Shown one piece after another: positions 11,110 to 22,110 of a stretch of DNA of 64,000 nt (position 1 is the stretch's first letter; every line of letters starts with the position of its first letter). The stretch lies in the NCBI GenBank assembly GCA_027257055.1, contig JAPVLO010000074.1:4789001-4853000 (forward strand), in the 5' to 3' direction. The notes under the pieces were generated by a model that did not search any database, was not told the DNA's origin, and saw only the letters and a program-made list of their open reading frames with translations. This DNA comes from Cephalopachus bancanus. Taxonomy: Eukaryota; Chordata; Mammalia; Primates; Tarsiidae. The position numbers and the translations under genes were made by a program.

Positions 11110-11960
11110 TCTACTTTTATTAAATCAACATTTTAAAAAGCGTCTTCCTCTTATGTGAGAAAATATCAGATAGAGATGAAACCGCCACACTTTCTGACCA
11201 GATTCCATTCCAGTTCCTTGCTGTTCTAGAGGTGACCTGATTCTTGAATTTGTGAATAATTTTTGCTTTCATGTTTTGCGTGTGTATAACTATAAATATA
11301 CATAATCTAATCCTTATATAAATTGCTTGATTTTTAGGTATCCTTTTGCAACTTGAGGTTTTTGTTTTTGCATTGGGCATTTTTAGATTTATCCACATCG
11401 CTCATTTTAAATTCTGTAAGGTATTTTATAGTTTGAATACACAAATTTAGTATTCCCATTCTCTTCTTGGGGATTCTAGTAATTTCAGATTTCTTTTATA
11501 CTGACAATGCTTTGTTTACATCTCCATATGTGCAGCATGTGAGAATTTCTCTCAGTTATATAACTAAAGGAGAAATTGTTACCACATATTATGCACAACT
11601 ACAGCCTCCAAGAACTAGAACATTTTTTAAAGCAGTTGCATAAATCTTCCCTGTCCCCAGTAGTGTCTGATTTCTACCTTTTCCCAACCACACTTACGAT
11701 TGTCAGATTTCTTCTGGGTTTTTGTTTTTCAATTTCATGAGTATGATATAGCAGTTCGTTGTGTTTGTAATTATCACTTCTTTGATTATCAATGATGCTC
11801 ATTAACTTTATTTTTGACTGATGTGGATTTCTTTTCAAACCTTTATCCTATCCTTTGGTCACTTTTCTGTAAGTTTTCTTTTTTTTTAATTGATTTCAGG
11901 AATTCTTGATATGTTCTGCTTGCTGATTCTGAGACTTGATTTTTTTTTCCCCTTTTACCC
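11110..11960 (-). mobile_element. Old L1M/HAL1-like LINE fragment
   Basis: Antisense wording typical of old L1 ORF2 is present, such as 'cttccctgtccccagtagtg', 'cttacgattgtcagatttctt', 'gatgctcattaacttta' and 'caggaattcttgatatgttc'. It is very diverged. The boundaries are approximate and the family is uncertain. Confidence 0.5.
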
Positions 11961-12254
11961 TTGGGAAAACTGCCGCTATTGGGAGTGTTAACAAAAGTAG
12001 TACATTTTGTTCTATTTTCTGTGTTCCTCTTTACTGTTTCTGCTATTTGCTTTTTAAAGGGAAGTAGACAGAGATAGAAGAGAGATGATTAGAATTAAAT
12101 TACTGATCTGTATTTGCTACCCTTGTCCTTTTATTTCTTCTGATGCATGAAAATTAAGAATATTTCCAAGGTCTATGTGATAGCCTTTTGGCTGAGGGTA
12201 GAGGAAAATTTACTGAAGTATAAGCCAGGCAAAAAACCCCACAAACACCTCATA

Positions 12255-12925
12255 CCACTAAAATTTAAACTTATAGAAATAGAGTAGAATGGTGGTTACC
12301 AGAGGCTGGGGGATAGGGGAGTGGGAAATAAGATGTTGATCAGACTGGGCTTGGGAGCTCGGCCTATAATCCCAGCACTTTGGTAGGCCGAGGCGAGTGG
12401 ATTGCCTGAGCTCACAGATTCGAGACCTGCCTGGGCAACTTGGTGAGACCTCGTCTCTACAATAAATCAAAAATTAGCCAGGCATGGTAGTACACACCTA
12501 TAGTTCCGGCTACTTGGAAGACTGAGGCAGAAGAATTGCCAGAGCCCAGCAGGTCGAGGTTACAGTGGCCAGGAGCGTGCTACTGCTCTCCAGTCTGGGT
12601 GACAGAGTGAGACTCCAACTAAAAAAAAAAAAAAAAAAAAAAGATGTTGATCAGAGAGTACAAAACTTTAGTTAGACAAGAAAAATTAGTTTTAAAGATC
12701 AATTACACAGCATAGTGACCCTAGTTAATATTAATGTATTATATATTTCAACGTTGCTATAAGAGTCAATTTCAAATTTTTCTGTCAATAAAATGGTAGG
12801 TATAAAGTGATGGATATGTTACTTAGCTTGATATAAGCATTCCAAATTGTATACGTATATCAAAACACTTTATTGTACCACATACATATATACACTTATT
12901 TGTCAAATAAAAATAAAGTAAAATG
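12255..12925 (+). mobile_element. LINE-1 3'UTR, interrupted by an Alu
   Basis: It contains the L1 3'UTR motif ATGGTGGTTACCAGAGGCTG near 12289. After the Alu it resumes with 'gagagtacaaaactttagtt', 'gtgatggatatgttacttag' and 'tatacgtatatcaaaaca', in consensus order. No ORF2 is retained. Confidence 0.85.
12345..12640 (+). mobile_element. Alu inserted in the L1 3'UTR
   Basis: A full-length Alu whose 3' end is CTCCAACT plus an A-run of about 22. It is flanked by a perfect 15-bp TSD, AAGATGTTGATCAGA (12330-12344 and 12641-12655), which belongs to the host L1. Confidence 0.95.
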
Positions 12926-13225
12926 TTAGTTTAGTTTTAAAAATGACTGAGTCCTCCAGAAGAAGAAACTCTATCTCCCCCACCACATCACAAAATCAGG
13001 AAATAATAACTAAAGATAAAAACGTTGCGTTCATCATTCTGAAAATTCCATTTTATAAGTGAACCCCTAAGAGTCGAGTTTGTTTCAATAAACCAAAATT
13101 TTGATCTGTCTACTTCCTTCACTCTCCATTGTTTTTCTCTGTTTTCCTTTTGTTATGCATACAGCTATAATTATCTAACACTTCCAAATTGTTTCAATGT
13201 ATATTCAGTCACACAGTCTGGTTTC
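12926..13225. other. Unassigned sequence
   Basis: 300 bp of plain sequence with no recognised repeat, frame or motif. Confidence 0.4.
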
Positions 13226-13430
13226 TGCTTCTCCTGCTGGAATGTAAACTTCATGAGGACAAGTTCACTGTCTTGCTTTGTGCTGAATTACCCCATTAAA
13301 AATGTAAGAAGATGCTCATTACATAGTTATTTAATGTCTTGAGTGTCTACTACGTGCCAACTACCATGTTAGAACCAGAGAATGAATAAATTCACAAGGA
13401 AGAGTTCCCACCCTTTAGAAACTGTTGGTA
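13226..13430 (+). mobile_element. L2/MIR-like ancient repeat
   Basis: CTGGAATGTAAACTTCATGA followed by 'ggacaagttcactgtcttg' matches the L2 3' wording. The neighbouring 'gagtgtctactacgtgcca' block at 13341-13360 is the other common L2/MIR signature. Confidence 0.6.
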
Positions 13431-14222
13431 ATCCGTTCACTTTCATGGTTAGTTAACTATCTCAGGGACAGGACTTGAGTTTTTCTATCTCCTGGTCCAG
13501 CGCACATAACCATATTTAAGAGAAAGACCAGACTGGAGAGGCAAAGGCAAGAATTCTGTAAATAACAGGGATCTGGGGCAGTAGGTGAAAGACTGTTAGT
13601 TTACATGGAAAACAAAGTTGATACATTTTAGAACACAATTTTTGGATTGCATTGTTCAAGATAAAGGTAAGGGAGCATTTACCATACAGCTAATGGAGCT
13701 AAAACTTTGAAGCCTCTCACCTATAATGTCCCTTCCAAAGCCTCCTGGAGTGAGCCCAGGTAATGGATTCACAGGTTCATTTGTTTTTGCTAAGTTTGCA
13801 AAAGCCATCAGTTCAGACCAGTGTCTTTTCTTACCCTAATTTTGTCCCTGTCATACATTCCCTCGTGTGGGGTAAATCGATAGTAGTACCAGAAATTTTT
13901 GGAATCTACTACAAGATTATGGAGTTCTGGTTTTTTATATGTCTTGCAGTCACTTTAGTGTGTAGTTAAATGGTTTCTGGCTACTCTGGAATAGTGGGAA
14001 AGACGTCCAGGAATAAATCTACCTGCATAGATTGCCTGGACTCATAATTTGAGGTGCAATATCCACAGTAGAACTCATAATATGCCCCACAATTACAATG
14101 TCTCTGGGTCTCATCATTTCAACCTCTTTAAAATTGGTCCTTTGACAAAAACAAAAAACAAACAAACAAAAAAACCTTAGAATATCTTAAAATGTAAGAG
14201 GTTATATAAATAAAAATGATAA
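13431..14222. other. Unassigned sequence
   Basis: About 790 bp with no recognised repeat or gene. Near 14150-14175 there is a short CAAA-rich tract. Confidence 0.4.
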
Positions 14223-14225
14223 ATA

Positions 14226-14504
14226 TTTTCTTCTTTCTTTCTTTTTTTGAAGGGAGTTGGACTTTTACTCTGTTGTTGCCCAGGCTGGAGTGCAGTAGCT
14301 GGATCACAGTTCACCACTGCCTAGGCCTCCTGGGCTCTGGTGATCCTTTCGCCTTAGAATCTTCCTGTGTGCCACCATTTTTTCTTTTAGAAATGAGATC
14401 TTACTATGTTGTCCAGGTTGGTCTTGCACTCCTGGGCTCAAACAATTCTCCTACCTCGGTCTCCAAAATGCCAGGATTATAGGCATGAGCCACTGTACTT
14501 GGCT
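14226..14504 (-). mobile_element. AluJ-like old Alu
   Basis: Antisense Alu with standard rather than lineage-specific wording: CCCAGGCTGGAGTGCAGTAG, then TTGTCCAGGTTGGTCTTGCA. It is about 20% diverged and predates the lineage-specific Alus around it. Confidence 0.85.
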
Positions 14505-14619
14505 GGGATAAATATTTTCTGAAATGTAATACCAGTCTTAAAAATGTATGTGGAAATACCAGTGTAAACCTAAAACAAATTTTTTAAACCATGAAAAATA
14601 AACTGTTTTTAAAAATTGA

Positions 14620-14628
<9 letters not shown>

Positions 14629-14652
<24 letters not shown>

Positions 14653-14924
14653 AGTTGTAATCTCACTCAGTCACCCAGACTGGAGTGCAGTGGCTGCTCC
14701 CGGCCACCACAGCCTCAACCTGCTGGGCTCCAGCGATCCTTCTGCCTCAGCCTTCCGAGTAGCCCGAATTACAGGCATGCGCTACGACACCCGGCTGATT
14801 TTTTGATTTATTGTAGAGATGAGGTCTCGCTGCCCAAGCGGGTCTCGAACCCGCGGGCTCCGGCAATCCACTCACCTCAGCGTCCCAAAGGCGCGGGATT
14901 ACAGGCAGAGCCACCGAGCCGGGC
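14629..14924 (-). mobile_element. Alu, youngest subtype (6-bp deletion)
   Basis: Antisense, full length, with 'gtctcgctgcccaagcgg' (lacking the CAAGTT hexamer present in other copies) and 'caaaggcgcggg'. It is flanked by the TSD AATTGATTTTCTTTT (14614-14628 and about 14930-14944). Confidence 0.95.
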
Positions 14925-14944
14925 AAAACAATTGATTTTCTTTT

Positions 14945-15356
14945 TTTTTTTTCAACTTTTTCCAAAGCAATTTTAGTGGAGTGTGTTAACAAAGACAGGG
15001 CCATGGTAGCAAAAAGAAAAATAAAATGTAAGACTGTAGTGTAAACAGAGTCAAAATAATTTTGTTTTTGTTTTTCACAGTGAACTAGTATTGTCAGCAT
15101 TTAAAAGTTAGAAACAAGAACAAGTAGAATGAGAAAGATCGAACATAAAATATTAAAAATACGACTTGACAGACCAATGAGTTGAAGAGATAAGATTAAG
15201 GGTGGAGGAGTTGTCCTTGATGGCATCCCAAAAGGCATCTTGTCTTCTTCCAAGAATGGAGGTAGGAGATAATGGTAAATTCAGAAAAATAGTGAGGATG
15301 CATTAAGGTAAAGTAGAGAAATACGTTGATGATCAAAAGGTGATGAGAGGTCAAAA
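14945..15356. other. Unassigned sequence
   Basis: About 400 bp between two Alus with no recognised feature. Confidence 0.4.
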
Positions 15357-15659
15357 ATTTTTTTTTTTTTTTTTGAGTCAGAGTCTCACTCTGTTGCCCA
15401 GGCTGGAGTATAGTGTCACACTCAGAGCCAACACAGCCTTGACCTGCTGGATTCAAGCGATCCTTCTGCCTCAGCCTTCCAAATAGCTGGAACTACAGGC
15501 ACGCACTACCATGCCTGGCTAATTTTTTTAAAAATCTATTGTAGAGACGAGGTCTCTCCAAGTTGCCCGGGCTAGTCTCAAACCGGTGGGCTCAGGCAAT
15601 CCACTTGCCTTGACCTCCCAAATTTCTGGGATTACAGGCTGAGCCACTGAGCCCAGCCG
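15357..15659 (-). mobile_element. Alu, older lineage subtype
   Basis: Antisense, full length. The right arm lacks the palindrome and reads 'tagtgtcacactcagagcc'. The possible TSD (GGTCAA) is only 6 bp. Confidence 0.9.
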
Positions 15660-15785
15660 GGTCAAGATATTTTAAAAACTGTTTTGACATAAGCAATACT
15701 ACTAAAAATAGATTTACTATTGCAATAATGATAATAGCAACGTCTGGGGCTGATGGCCATGTTCTAGGTTAAAATGTATTTTTTT

Positions 15786-16017
15786 TTAGATTAATGAAGA
15801 ACAGAATACCATATGTTCTCACTCTTAAGTGGACATTGAACAATTATCATAATAATATAAGAAAGGGATTGACAGTAGTGGGAAACTGCTGGGGTGGGGA
15901 GTGGGATTGGCATTTGAGGAAAAATGCTGGGGGAGGGAAGAGCACACCTCATCAAGGGAACCTGTAAAATGAACATTTGTATGCCCAACCCTGAATTACA
16001 CCCCACATCTTTAAAAA
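15786..16017 (+). mobile_element. LINE-1 3'UTR fragment
   Basis: The L1 3'UTR is in sense: 'cagaataccatatgttctca', then a G-rich tract with two hairpins, then 'cacacctcatcaagggaacc' and 'ccctgaattacaccccacat' before an A-rich tail. It is the same subfamily as the L1s at 28.4 and 37.6 kb but more diverged. 5'-truncated, no ORF2. Confidence 0.85.
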
Positions 16018-16340
16018 AAATTAAAAAAGAAAATATAATTTATTTAAAAGTAAATTAGAGAGAGAAAGAAGATTCACCTGCCCAAGGTAAGGGAGAGTAA
16101 CCAAAGCCAGGAAGCATGGTGACAGCCATAACTCAAACAGCACATGGCCACACAAGAGCCTAGCAAGGCAATGGCCCTAAAATGTATTTGATATACCTTG
16201 GTACGATTATGCTTGTAGTTCTAGATCATGCTTGTTGTAGATATGCTTTATGGTGTTATTTTTTTCCAATGAAATGCATTAAACCTGCTGGGAGTGAGAA
16301 AAAAGCTTCTTTTATGTTACTGAGGGAAGTTCAGCCTCAA
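16018..16340. other. Unassigned sequence
   Basis: About 320 bp between two L1 fragments with no recognised feature. TAAAATGTATTT occurs at both 15770 and 16178; this is probably chance. Confidence 0.4.
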
Positions 16341-17416
16341 AATTTTTATTTATTTATTTATTTATTTAATCAATATTTTTTATTATGATATTGTGGGGTA
16401 CAGTTAAGGGTTAGGCATACAAGTATGCTTCCTTCAGTCACCCTTGTTGATAAGAGGTGTCTTCTCATCCCCAGACAGATATTTACTACCATTAATCCCA
16501 TCTCCCTTCCCCTGCCCCCCCATGGTTTCCCACCACTGTCAGTCATTTTCTTATAGTATTGCGTTGGATGTTCAAGGTCCACTATATGAGTAAGAACATG
16601 TGATACTCAGATCTTTGTTTCTGTGAGAGATCACTCAGTATTATAGACACTAGTTCCATCCAGGTTGCTGCAAAATTCATGATTTTGTTCTTTTTTATGG
16701 CTGCATAGTATTCCATCGTGTATATGTACCACATTTTTTTAATCCAGTCTTCTTCTGATGGACAGCATGGTTGCTTCCAGGTTCTTGCTATTGTGAACAA
16801 TGCTGTGATAAACATACGTGTGCAGGTATCTTTTTTATAGAGTGATTTGAGTTCTTCAGGGTATATTCCCAGTAGGGGGATTGCGGGGTCATATGGAAGG
16901 TCAATATTTAGAGCTTTTAGAATCGCCATACTGTTTTCCACAGAGATTGCACTAGTTTGCACTCCCACTGACAGTGTATTTGTTCCCTTTTCACCACACC
17001 CTCTCCAGCAACTGTTATTTTTTGAATTATTGATAATTGCCATTCTGACTGGAGTTAGGTGGTATCTCAGTGTGGTTTTGATTTGCATCTCCCTGATTAT
17101 TAGTGAGGTTGAACATTTTTTCATGTGTCTGTTGGCTGCTCGGATGTCTTCCTTTGAGAAGTGTCTGTTCATATCTTTTGCCCACTTTATAATGGGGTTG
17201 TTTGTTTGTTTTCTTTTCAGCATGTTTGAGTTCCTTGTAGATCCAAGATGTTAAGCCTTTGTCAGACCTGGAGTTGGCAAATACTTTTTCCCAGTCTGTA
17301 GGCTGTCTCCCTGCGCTCTTGATGGTTTCTTTGGCTTTGCAGAAGCTTGTCAGTTTAATGAGGTCCCACTTGTCTATCTTATCTCTTAAGGCCTGTGGGT
17401 TTCCGGTTTTGTTCTG
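16341..17416 (-). mobile_element. LINE-1, 5'-truncated (ORF2 C-terminus plus 3'UTR)
   Basis: Antisense L1. From 17416 leftward it has the end of ORF2, the 3'UTR, and a (TAAA)n-type tail near 16345-16370. An open ORF2 stretch of 213 codons (17223-16582) encodes the C-terminal domain ('WRGCGEKGT', '[11 protein letters not shown]', '[12 protein letters not shown]' are visible). A frameshift near 17215 separates it from the upstream part, 17488-17027 ('[13 protein letters not shown]'). The reverse transcriptase and endonuclease are absent, so it cannot move by itself. Confidence 0.95.
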
Positions 17417-17436
17417 GAAAAAAAATTGATTTTCTA

Positions 17437-17511
17437 AGGCAACCTCTTCAGGTCCCCTCCCACTCTGGAAGCTTTTCTGTCCTCTCAATAAATCCTGCTG
17501 TCAAAAAAAAA
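17437..17511 (+). mobile_element. Ultra-short retrocopy of a class I ERV transcript 3' end
   Basis: A 66-bp insert (17437-17502) resembles the U3/R boundary of a class I endogenous retroviral LTR: 'actctggaagctttt', then AATAAA at 17487-17492. An A9 run follows 10 bp after the signal. It is flanked by TTGATTTTCTA (17426-17436) and TTAATCTTCTA (17512-17522), each preceded by an A-run. This fits L1-mediated insertion of a polyadenylated transcript, almost fully 5'-truncated. It carries no coding sequence. Confidence 0.6.
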
Positions 17512-17574
17512 TTAATCTTCTAGAAAAATATTATTAATTCTTTTTCCATTCTGTAAATGCCAATTGTTGTACCC

Positions 17575-17959
17575 GAATCCTGAATCCGAGAGACCACCAA
17601 AGAGCCAGCTCCGATGCAAACACACGAGGGTCTTTTTATTCAGGCTCGAGTCTGGCTCCCGTATGTAACCAACACAGCAGTACAGGAACGAGAGCCCTGA
17701 CCTAGTACTGCAAGTAGTTTATATACACAGTTATGAGGGAGGGACTGGTCATGATCGATTTTTCCTAGGCTTGAGACATTATCCAATTAGAAGAAGGCAT
17801 GACGTAGAAAACGAAGTCCACAGACCTTGCATAATTAGTTCCCAATTAGGTCCACGATCATGTCAGGGGACAGGAGAGCTTGAGATTGGTGGGTTCATTT
17901 TTGATTTACGCGGGCTTGGCTTGGCTGCCCGTGATTGACTACTAACGGCTACACGGGCA
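17575..17959 (-). mobile_element. Class I (gammaretrovirus-like) solo LTR
   Basis: Read on the minus strand, it has a TATATAAA box (17718-17725), an AATAAA signal (17635-17640) about 80 bp downstream, then an R/U5 region ending in CA at 17575. Its 5' part has the inverted repeat TGCCCGTG/CACGGGCA (17932-17959). No coding sequence accompanies it. It is joined on the right to an Alu 3' tail. Confidence 0.65.
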
Positions 17960-18015
17960 GAGTGGAGTTAGTTAAGCGACCAAGTAAGACTCCAACTCAA
18001 AAAAAAAAAAAAAAA
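17960..18015 (+). mobile_element. Alu 3' tail joined to the LTR
   Basis: 'agcgaccaagtaagactcc' followed by AACTC and an A17 run matches the last ~35 nt of the local Alu consensus ('ggcgacagagtgagactcc' then AACTC). The rest of the Alu is missing and the LTR takes its place. Confidence 0.75.
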
Positions 18016-19206
18016 GAGAAAAACCAATAAAACCAAAAGCAGAGTCTCTGAAAAGATTAACAGAAGTGACAAACTTTTAGCTAGAATGATAAAGCAGAGA
18101 GAGACAGAAAGAATATTCAAATTACTAAATCAAACAAAAAAGGTGAAACACTACTATTAACCTTACTGAAATTTAAAAAGAAAGGATTACAAGGAAATAC
18201 TGTAAACAGCATATGTCAACAAATTAGATAATCTATGTGAAAGGACATATTCCTAGGAAGACAAATACTACCAAAACTAACTCAAGAAGAAATAGAAAAT
18301 CTGAATAGATTTGTAACAATAAAGCAATTGAAATAGTAATCACAAAACTACTCACAAAAGCCCAGGTCCTGATGGTTTTTCTGTAAATTCAGTCAAATAT
18401 TTAAAGAGGAATAAACACCAATTCTTCACAAATTTTTCAAAAAAACAGAAAAGGAGAAAACTTTCTAACTTATTCTATGAGGTCAATATTACCCTAATAC
18501 GTAAACCAAATACAGCAAAAGAAACAAAAATTAAAGACCAGTATCCCCTAGGAAAATAGTTGCAAAATTTTTCAACAAAACACTATCAAACCAAATCAAG
18601 CAGCATATTAAGAGGAGTACACACATGACTGAATGGCATTTATCTCAAGAATGGAAAGGTTGTCTCAGTATATGTAAATCAATGAATGTAAAACAACACA
18701 GAAAAAGAATAAAAGAGAAAAATCACACAATCCTCTCAATAGATGCCTGAAAACATTTGATAAAATCCAATTTTCTATCATAATTAAAAGCAAGAAAACA
18801 AGCAGAAGATTTTTTAAAAAGAGAAAGCTTCCTCAAGCTGATAAAGGGCATTTGCAAAAATCTTTCAGCCAACATCATATTTAATGTCCAAAGATTGAAA
18901 GCTTTCTGCCCAAGATCACAACCAAGACAAGGATATATGTATTTACCACTGCTGTTGAACATTGTAGTGGAAGTTCTAGTCAGAGTAATTAAACAAGAAA
19001 AAGAAATAAAAAATATAAAGATTGGCAAGGAATAGTAAAACTATCTTGATTTGTAGTTGACATACATAATCTTGGACATGGAAAATCCTTGAGAATCCAC
19101 TAAATCTTCAAGCTAATAAATGTGTTTAGCTAGGTTGAGGGTATAAAATTAACACAAGAAAAATTAGTTATATTTCTGTGCATTATCAATAAACAATCAC
19201 AAATGA
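18016..19206 (+). mobile_element. LINE-1 ORF2 internal fragment (decayed)
   Basis: The plus strand carries L1 ORF2 sequence from upstream of and within the reverse-transcriptase domain. 'aaagcccaggtcctgatgg' is the L1 'KAPGPDG' region. Stops are present in all frames. It ends near the Alu at 19235, and no L1 resumes after that Alu. Confidence 0.8.
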
Positions 19207-19234
19207 AATTATGAAAACACATCATTGGCTTCTT

Positions 19235-19546
19235 CATTTTTCTTTTTCTTTAGAGCTGGAGTCCCACTCTGTTGCCCAGACTGGAGTGCAGTGGCACACT
19301 TGTGGCCACCCCAGCGTCGACCTGCTGGGCTCTGGTGATCCTTCCACCTCAGACTTCAAGGAGCCGGAACTACAGGCACGCGCTACCATGCCCGGCTAGT
19401 TTTGTTTTTGTTTTTTTTTTTTTATTGTAGAGACAAGGTCTACGCCAATTTGCCCGGGCTGGTCTCGAACCCAAGGGCTTAGGCAATCCACTCGCTTCGG
19501 CCTCCCAAAATGTTGGGATGACTGGCTGAGCCCCCGAGCCCAGCCA
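19235..19546 (-). mobile_element. Alu, older lineage subtype
   Basis: Antisense full-length Alu whose right arm has CTTGTGGCCACCCCAGCGTC. TSD ATCATTGGCTTCTT at 19221-19234 and ATCATTGACTTCTT at 19547-19560, one mismatch. Confidence 0.95.
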
Positions 19547-19599
19547 ATCATTGACTTCTTAATGAAACACTTAGGACTCTGTCTGAGAGTTTGCTTGCT

Positions 19600-19961
19600 G
19601 CAGAAATGTGTCAGGCCCACAGGCAAAGCAGGTTGGAAGTCCTAGTTTGTTGGGTTCCAGAGAGCAATTCTAAACCATGAATAGATGAGAGAATTGTTGA
19701 ATCAGTAACTCTGCTTCAATTCCCTTGCAAGGGCCAATTAGGAGGCATGTTCACAGTTTGACAGAAATCTCCAGGAATATTAATCCCTGATTTCTCCTGT
19801 AGTCAGCTGCTCACTAACACATAGTTAAGCTTTCTTCCTGTTGTCTCCCTGTTACACTTTCCCACTTCCTTCCTTTGCTTGCTGGAATACCTCCCAAATA
19901 AATAATTTGTACATTAATCTTTGTCTCGGGTTCTGCTTCTAAGGGAACCCAACCTAAGATT
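19600..19961 (+). mobile_element. LTR-like element, probably ERVL class
   Basis: The 3' part has CCTCCCAAATAAATAATTTG (AATAAA at 19897-19902), then 'ttgtctcgggttctgcttc' and 'gggaacccaacctaaga', the layout of a mammalian solo LTR 3' end. I cannot name the family. The 5' limit is uncertain. Confidence 0.5.
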
Positions 19962-20450
19962 CTTTTAGTACCACAGTTCCTGTTTTCCTAATTGTCAAGA
20001 CTCTGACTTTTCTTTTGTGCTAAACATGCTGCATTCAGTTTAGAAAGACAAAACTGTGTGAGGAAAAAACCGTGAGCTGATTTTTATGCTGAATGGCAGG
20101 GGGGTGCATTTGTTTCATGAGTTTTGACTTTGCCACAGAAAAGAATTTCAGAATGAGTCCGAAGTATAACTTAACATAAAATTTATCAGAAAGAAAATGC
20201 AGAGAGCATAGGTGCCTTAGGAGAAAGGACACACCAACCTGTTGCTAACTGAGTGTTTTATACATTTTCTTTGTAATGATTAAGCAATCTTTTCTTAAAC
20301 TAAGATTTGTGTGCGGCATGATGGGTTGCAATCTGTTAATCAAGTTTCTATTCTTATCATCTATGTCTGAGCTTACTTTTGTTCAGCAAAAATCTTAAGA
20401 TAATGGCAAAAGATACTATTTTACTGTTTGTTTTAAAAAAAATCAACCAA
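19962..20450. other. Unassigned sequence at the start of the Alu-free stretch
   Basis: No recognised repeat, frame or motif. Confidence 0.4.
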
Positions 20451-22110
20451 CCAAACACACAGACAAACCAAAGAACATCTCCCAGTGCCTCCAGTAATTC
20501 CCCTATTGTTTTGTTTATGGTTTCTGTAGCTGAGTGTATCAGCTGCCCACTTTCTGAGACTGGGTTTGGGTTTCTGGTAGATACAGGTATTTTTTCTAAA
20601 GAGTTACATCCTGATAAGGCAGCACCCAGGATGGATGCCTGGCCAACTTGTTTTCTAATTGTCTAAGCTATGCCTGCCAGCAGGAAACTCATCTATCTGT
20701 CTCTAAGCTATGCTGGCTACTTTGCCTCAGATTTGAGGCCATTAATTTAAATATCTTAGCAAATCTGTTTGAATATGTACTTGTTACTGCAAAGGCAGAT
20801 CTAAATTTAGACAAGGAGAGATTTTTATCCTGCAGGATGACTGAAAGCAGGAAAGAACTATGCCCTGGGGGAGGCGAACTATTGCAATGGAGAGGTGTTC
20901 CAATTATGCCATCAACAAGTGTCTCAAAGGTTAGGCAGAAAGAGATTTTCTCTTATAAGGAGAAGTAAGCAAAAGTAAAAAGAACTTGTATGGAGAAAGA
21001 GAACAAGCCAGATGGAAAAGTGGTGTGAGCTGACAGTAGATCAGAGAATGTTTGACTCTAGGGTCAGCCTATTCTTGAGATGGTCCCTTCAGAAAGAGCT
21101 ATAAATACCCCCTCAGGCTCAGGGTGGGTAAAGTCAGGAACTGGGGAGGGAGAGATGATTAACCACAGTTTGAGCAAGCATAAACTTTTTGTTCCTGTTG
21201 CTCATGGGGACAAAACAGTTCAGTCAATCATGTTTGAAGCACATAAGGAATCTGCAGCGTTTGTGTCTGGCCCTGTCATGAGTAAACAAGCAAGACCTCT
21301 TGAGTCTTACCTAAGGCCTATGGCAAGTGGGTAGCTTCTTGCACTAAGTGGATTTCTGAAAACCAAAGGATAGGAGATTTTTTTTTTTTTTACCTTCATG
21401 GTTTTCCAGGATCACAGGGAAGTAAAGTTCAGCAATGTCTTCCCTTTATCTGCTCTCAGCTGTCCTTTATTCACCTGTAATCCCCCAAATTGAAGCTGAT
21501 TGGCAATTTTCCAAATGTTTTGGGAAGGAAAGCCCTTCTGAAAAGAAACCTTACAGAAAATCTTATATGCAAAACTGGTGGATTGGAAATCTGTTCTGAT
21601 GGGAGAGGGAAGTGGGAGCTTCACTAGCTGACTGGCACCACGCAGTGTTCTTCCCAGTCCCCAGCACCCTAGATCATAGAACTCCTACAAGCATACCCAA
21701 GCATACCTAACAACTGACAGGATGGCCATAAAATTTCTTTCTGCTTGCCTGAACTTTAGACAGGCTCCCCCCCACCCCCCACCCCGACTCTGGGTCTTGA
21801 CCTCTCTTTTCTTAGAGCACTTACTTCAGAAAACTTGGAATTGCAAGTACTTCTCTGCCCCTTGAAATTGTAGATAAGAATTCTTCAAGCCTCTGGCCAG
21901 TTTTGCAACCCAGAAGTCTCTTTCGCAAAGACCTGCAAGCTCTCCCTTTGAAATGTAATCATAGTGGGAGATAGTTTCTCTATCTTGCTGTCCCCATGGG
22001 AGTTTAGTAGTCTAAATTGGCATCAATAAACACAAATTAGCAAACACAGGTGGCTTAATCTGATGAACCAACCCCTTATTGTCCTCCAGTACTTTAGTTT
22101 ACCCAAGCTC
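20451..22110. other. Possible old ERV-derived block, unassigned
   Basis: The segment from 21735 to 22060 reads like an LTR: 'ctggccagttttgcaaccc', then 'ggcatcaataaacac' with AATAAA near the end. The segment from 21060 to 21330 contains an 84-codon frame without a known domain. It also holds a C-rich tract at 21767-21785 that could form a G-quadruplex on the minus strand. I cannot assign a family. Confidence 0.3.

Noticed and set aside
15770..16189. TAAAATGTATTT on both sides of an L1 3' end plus 160 bp, as evidence of 3' transduction
   Set aside because: No poly(A) tract precedes the right-hand copy, and the motif is AT-rich, so chance is more likely.
16582..17223. 213-codon frame as a possible gene
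   Set aside because: It is the C-terminal part of LINE-1 ORF2, lacking endonuclease and reverse transcriptase, in a 5'-truncated element with a frameshift.
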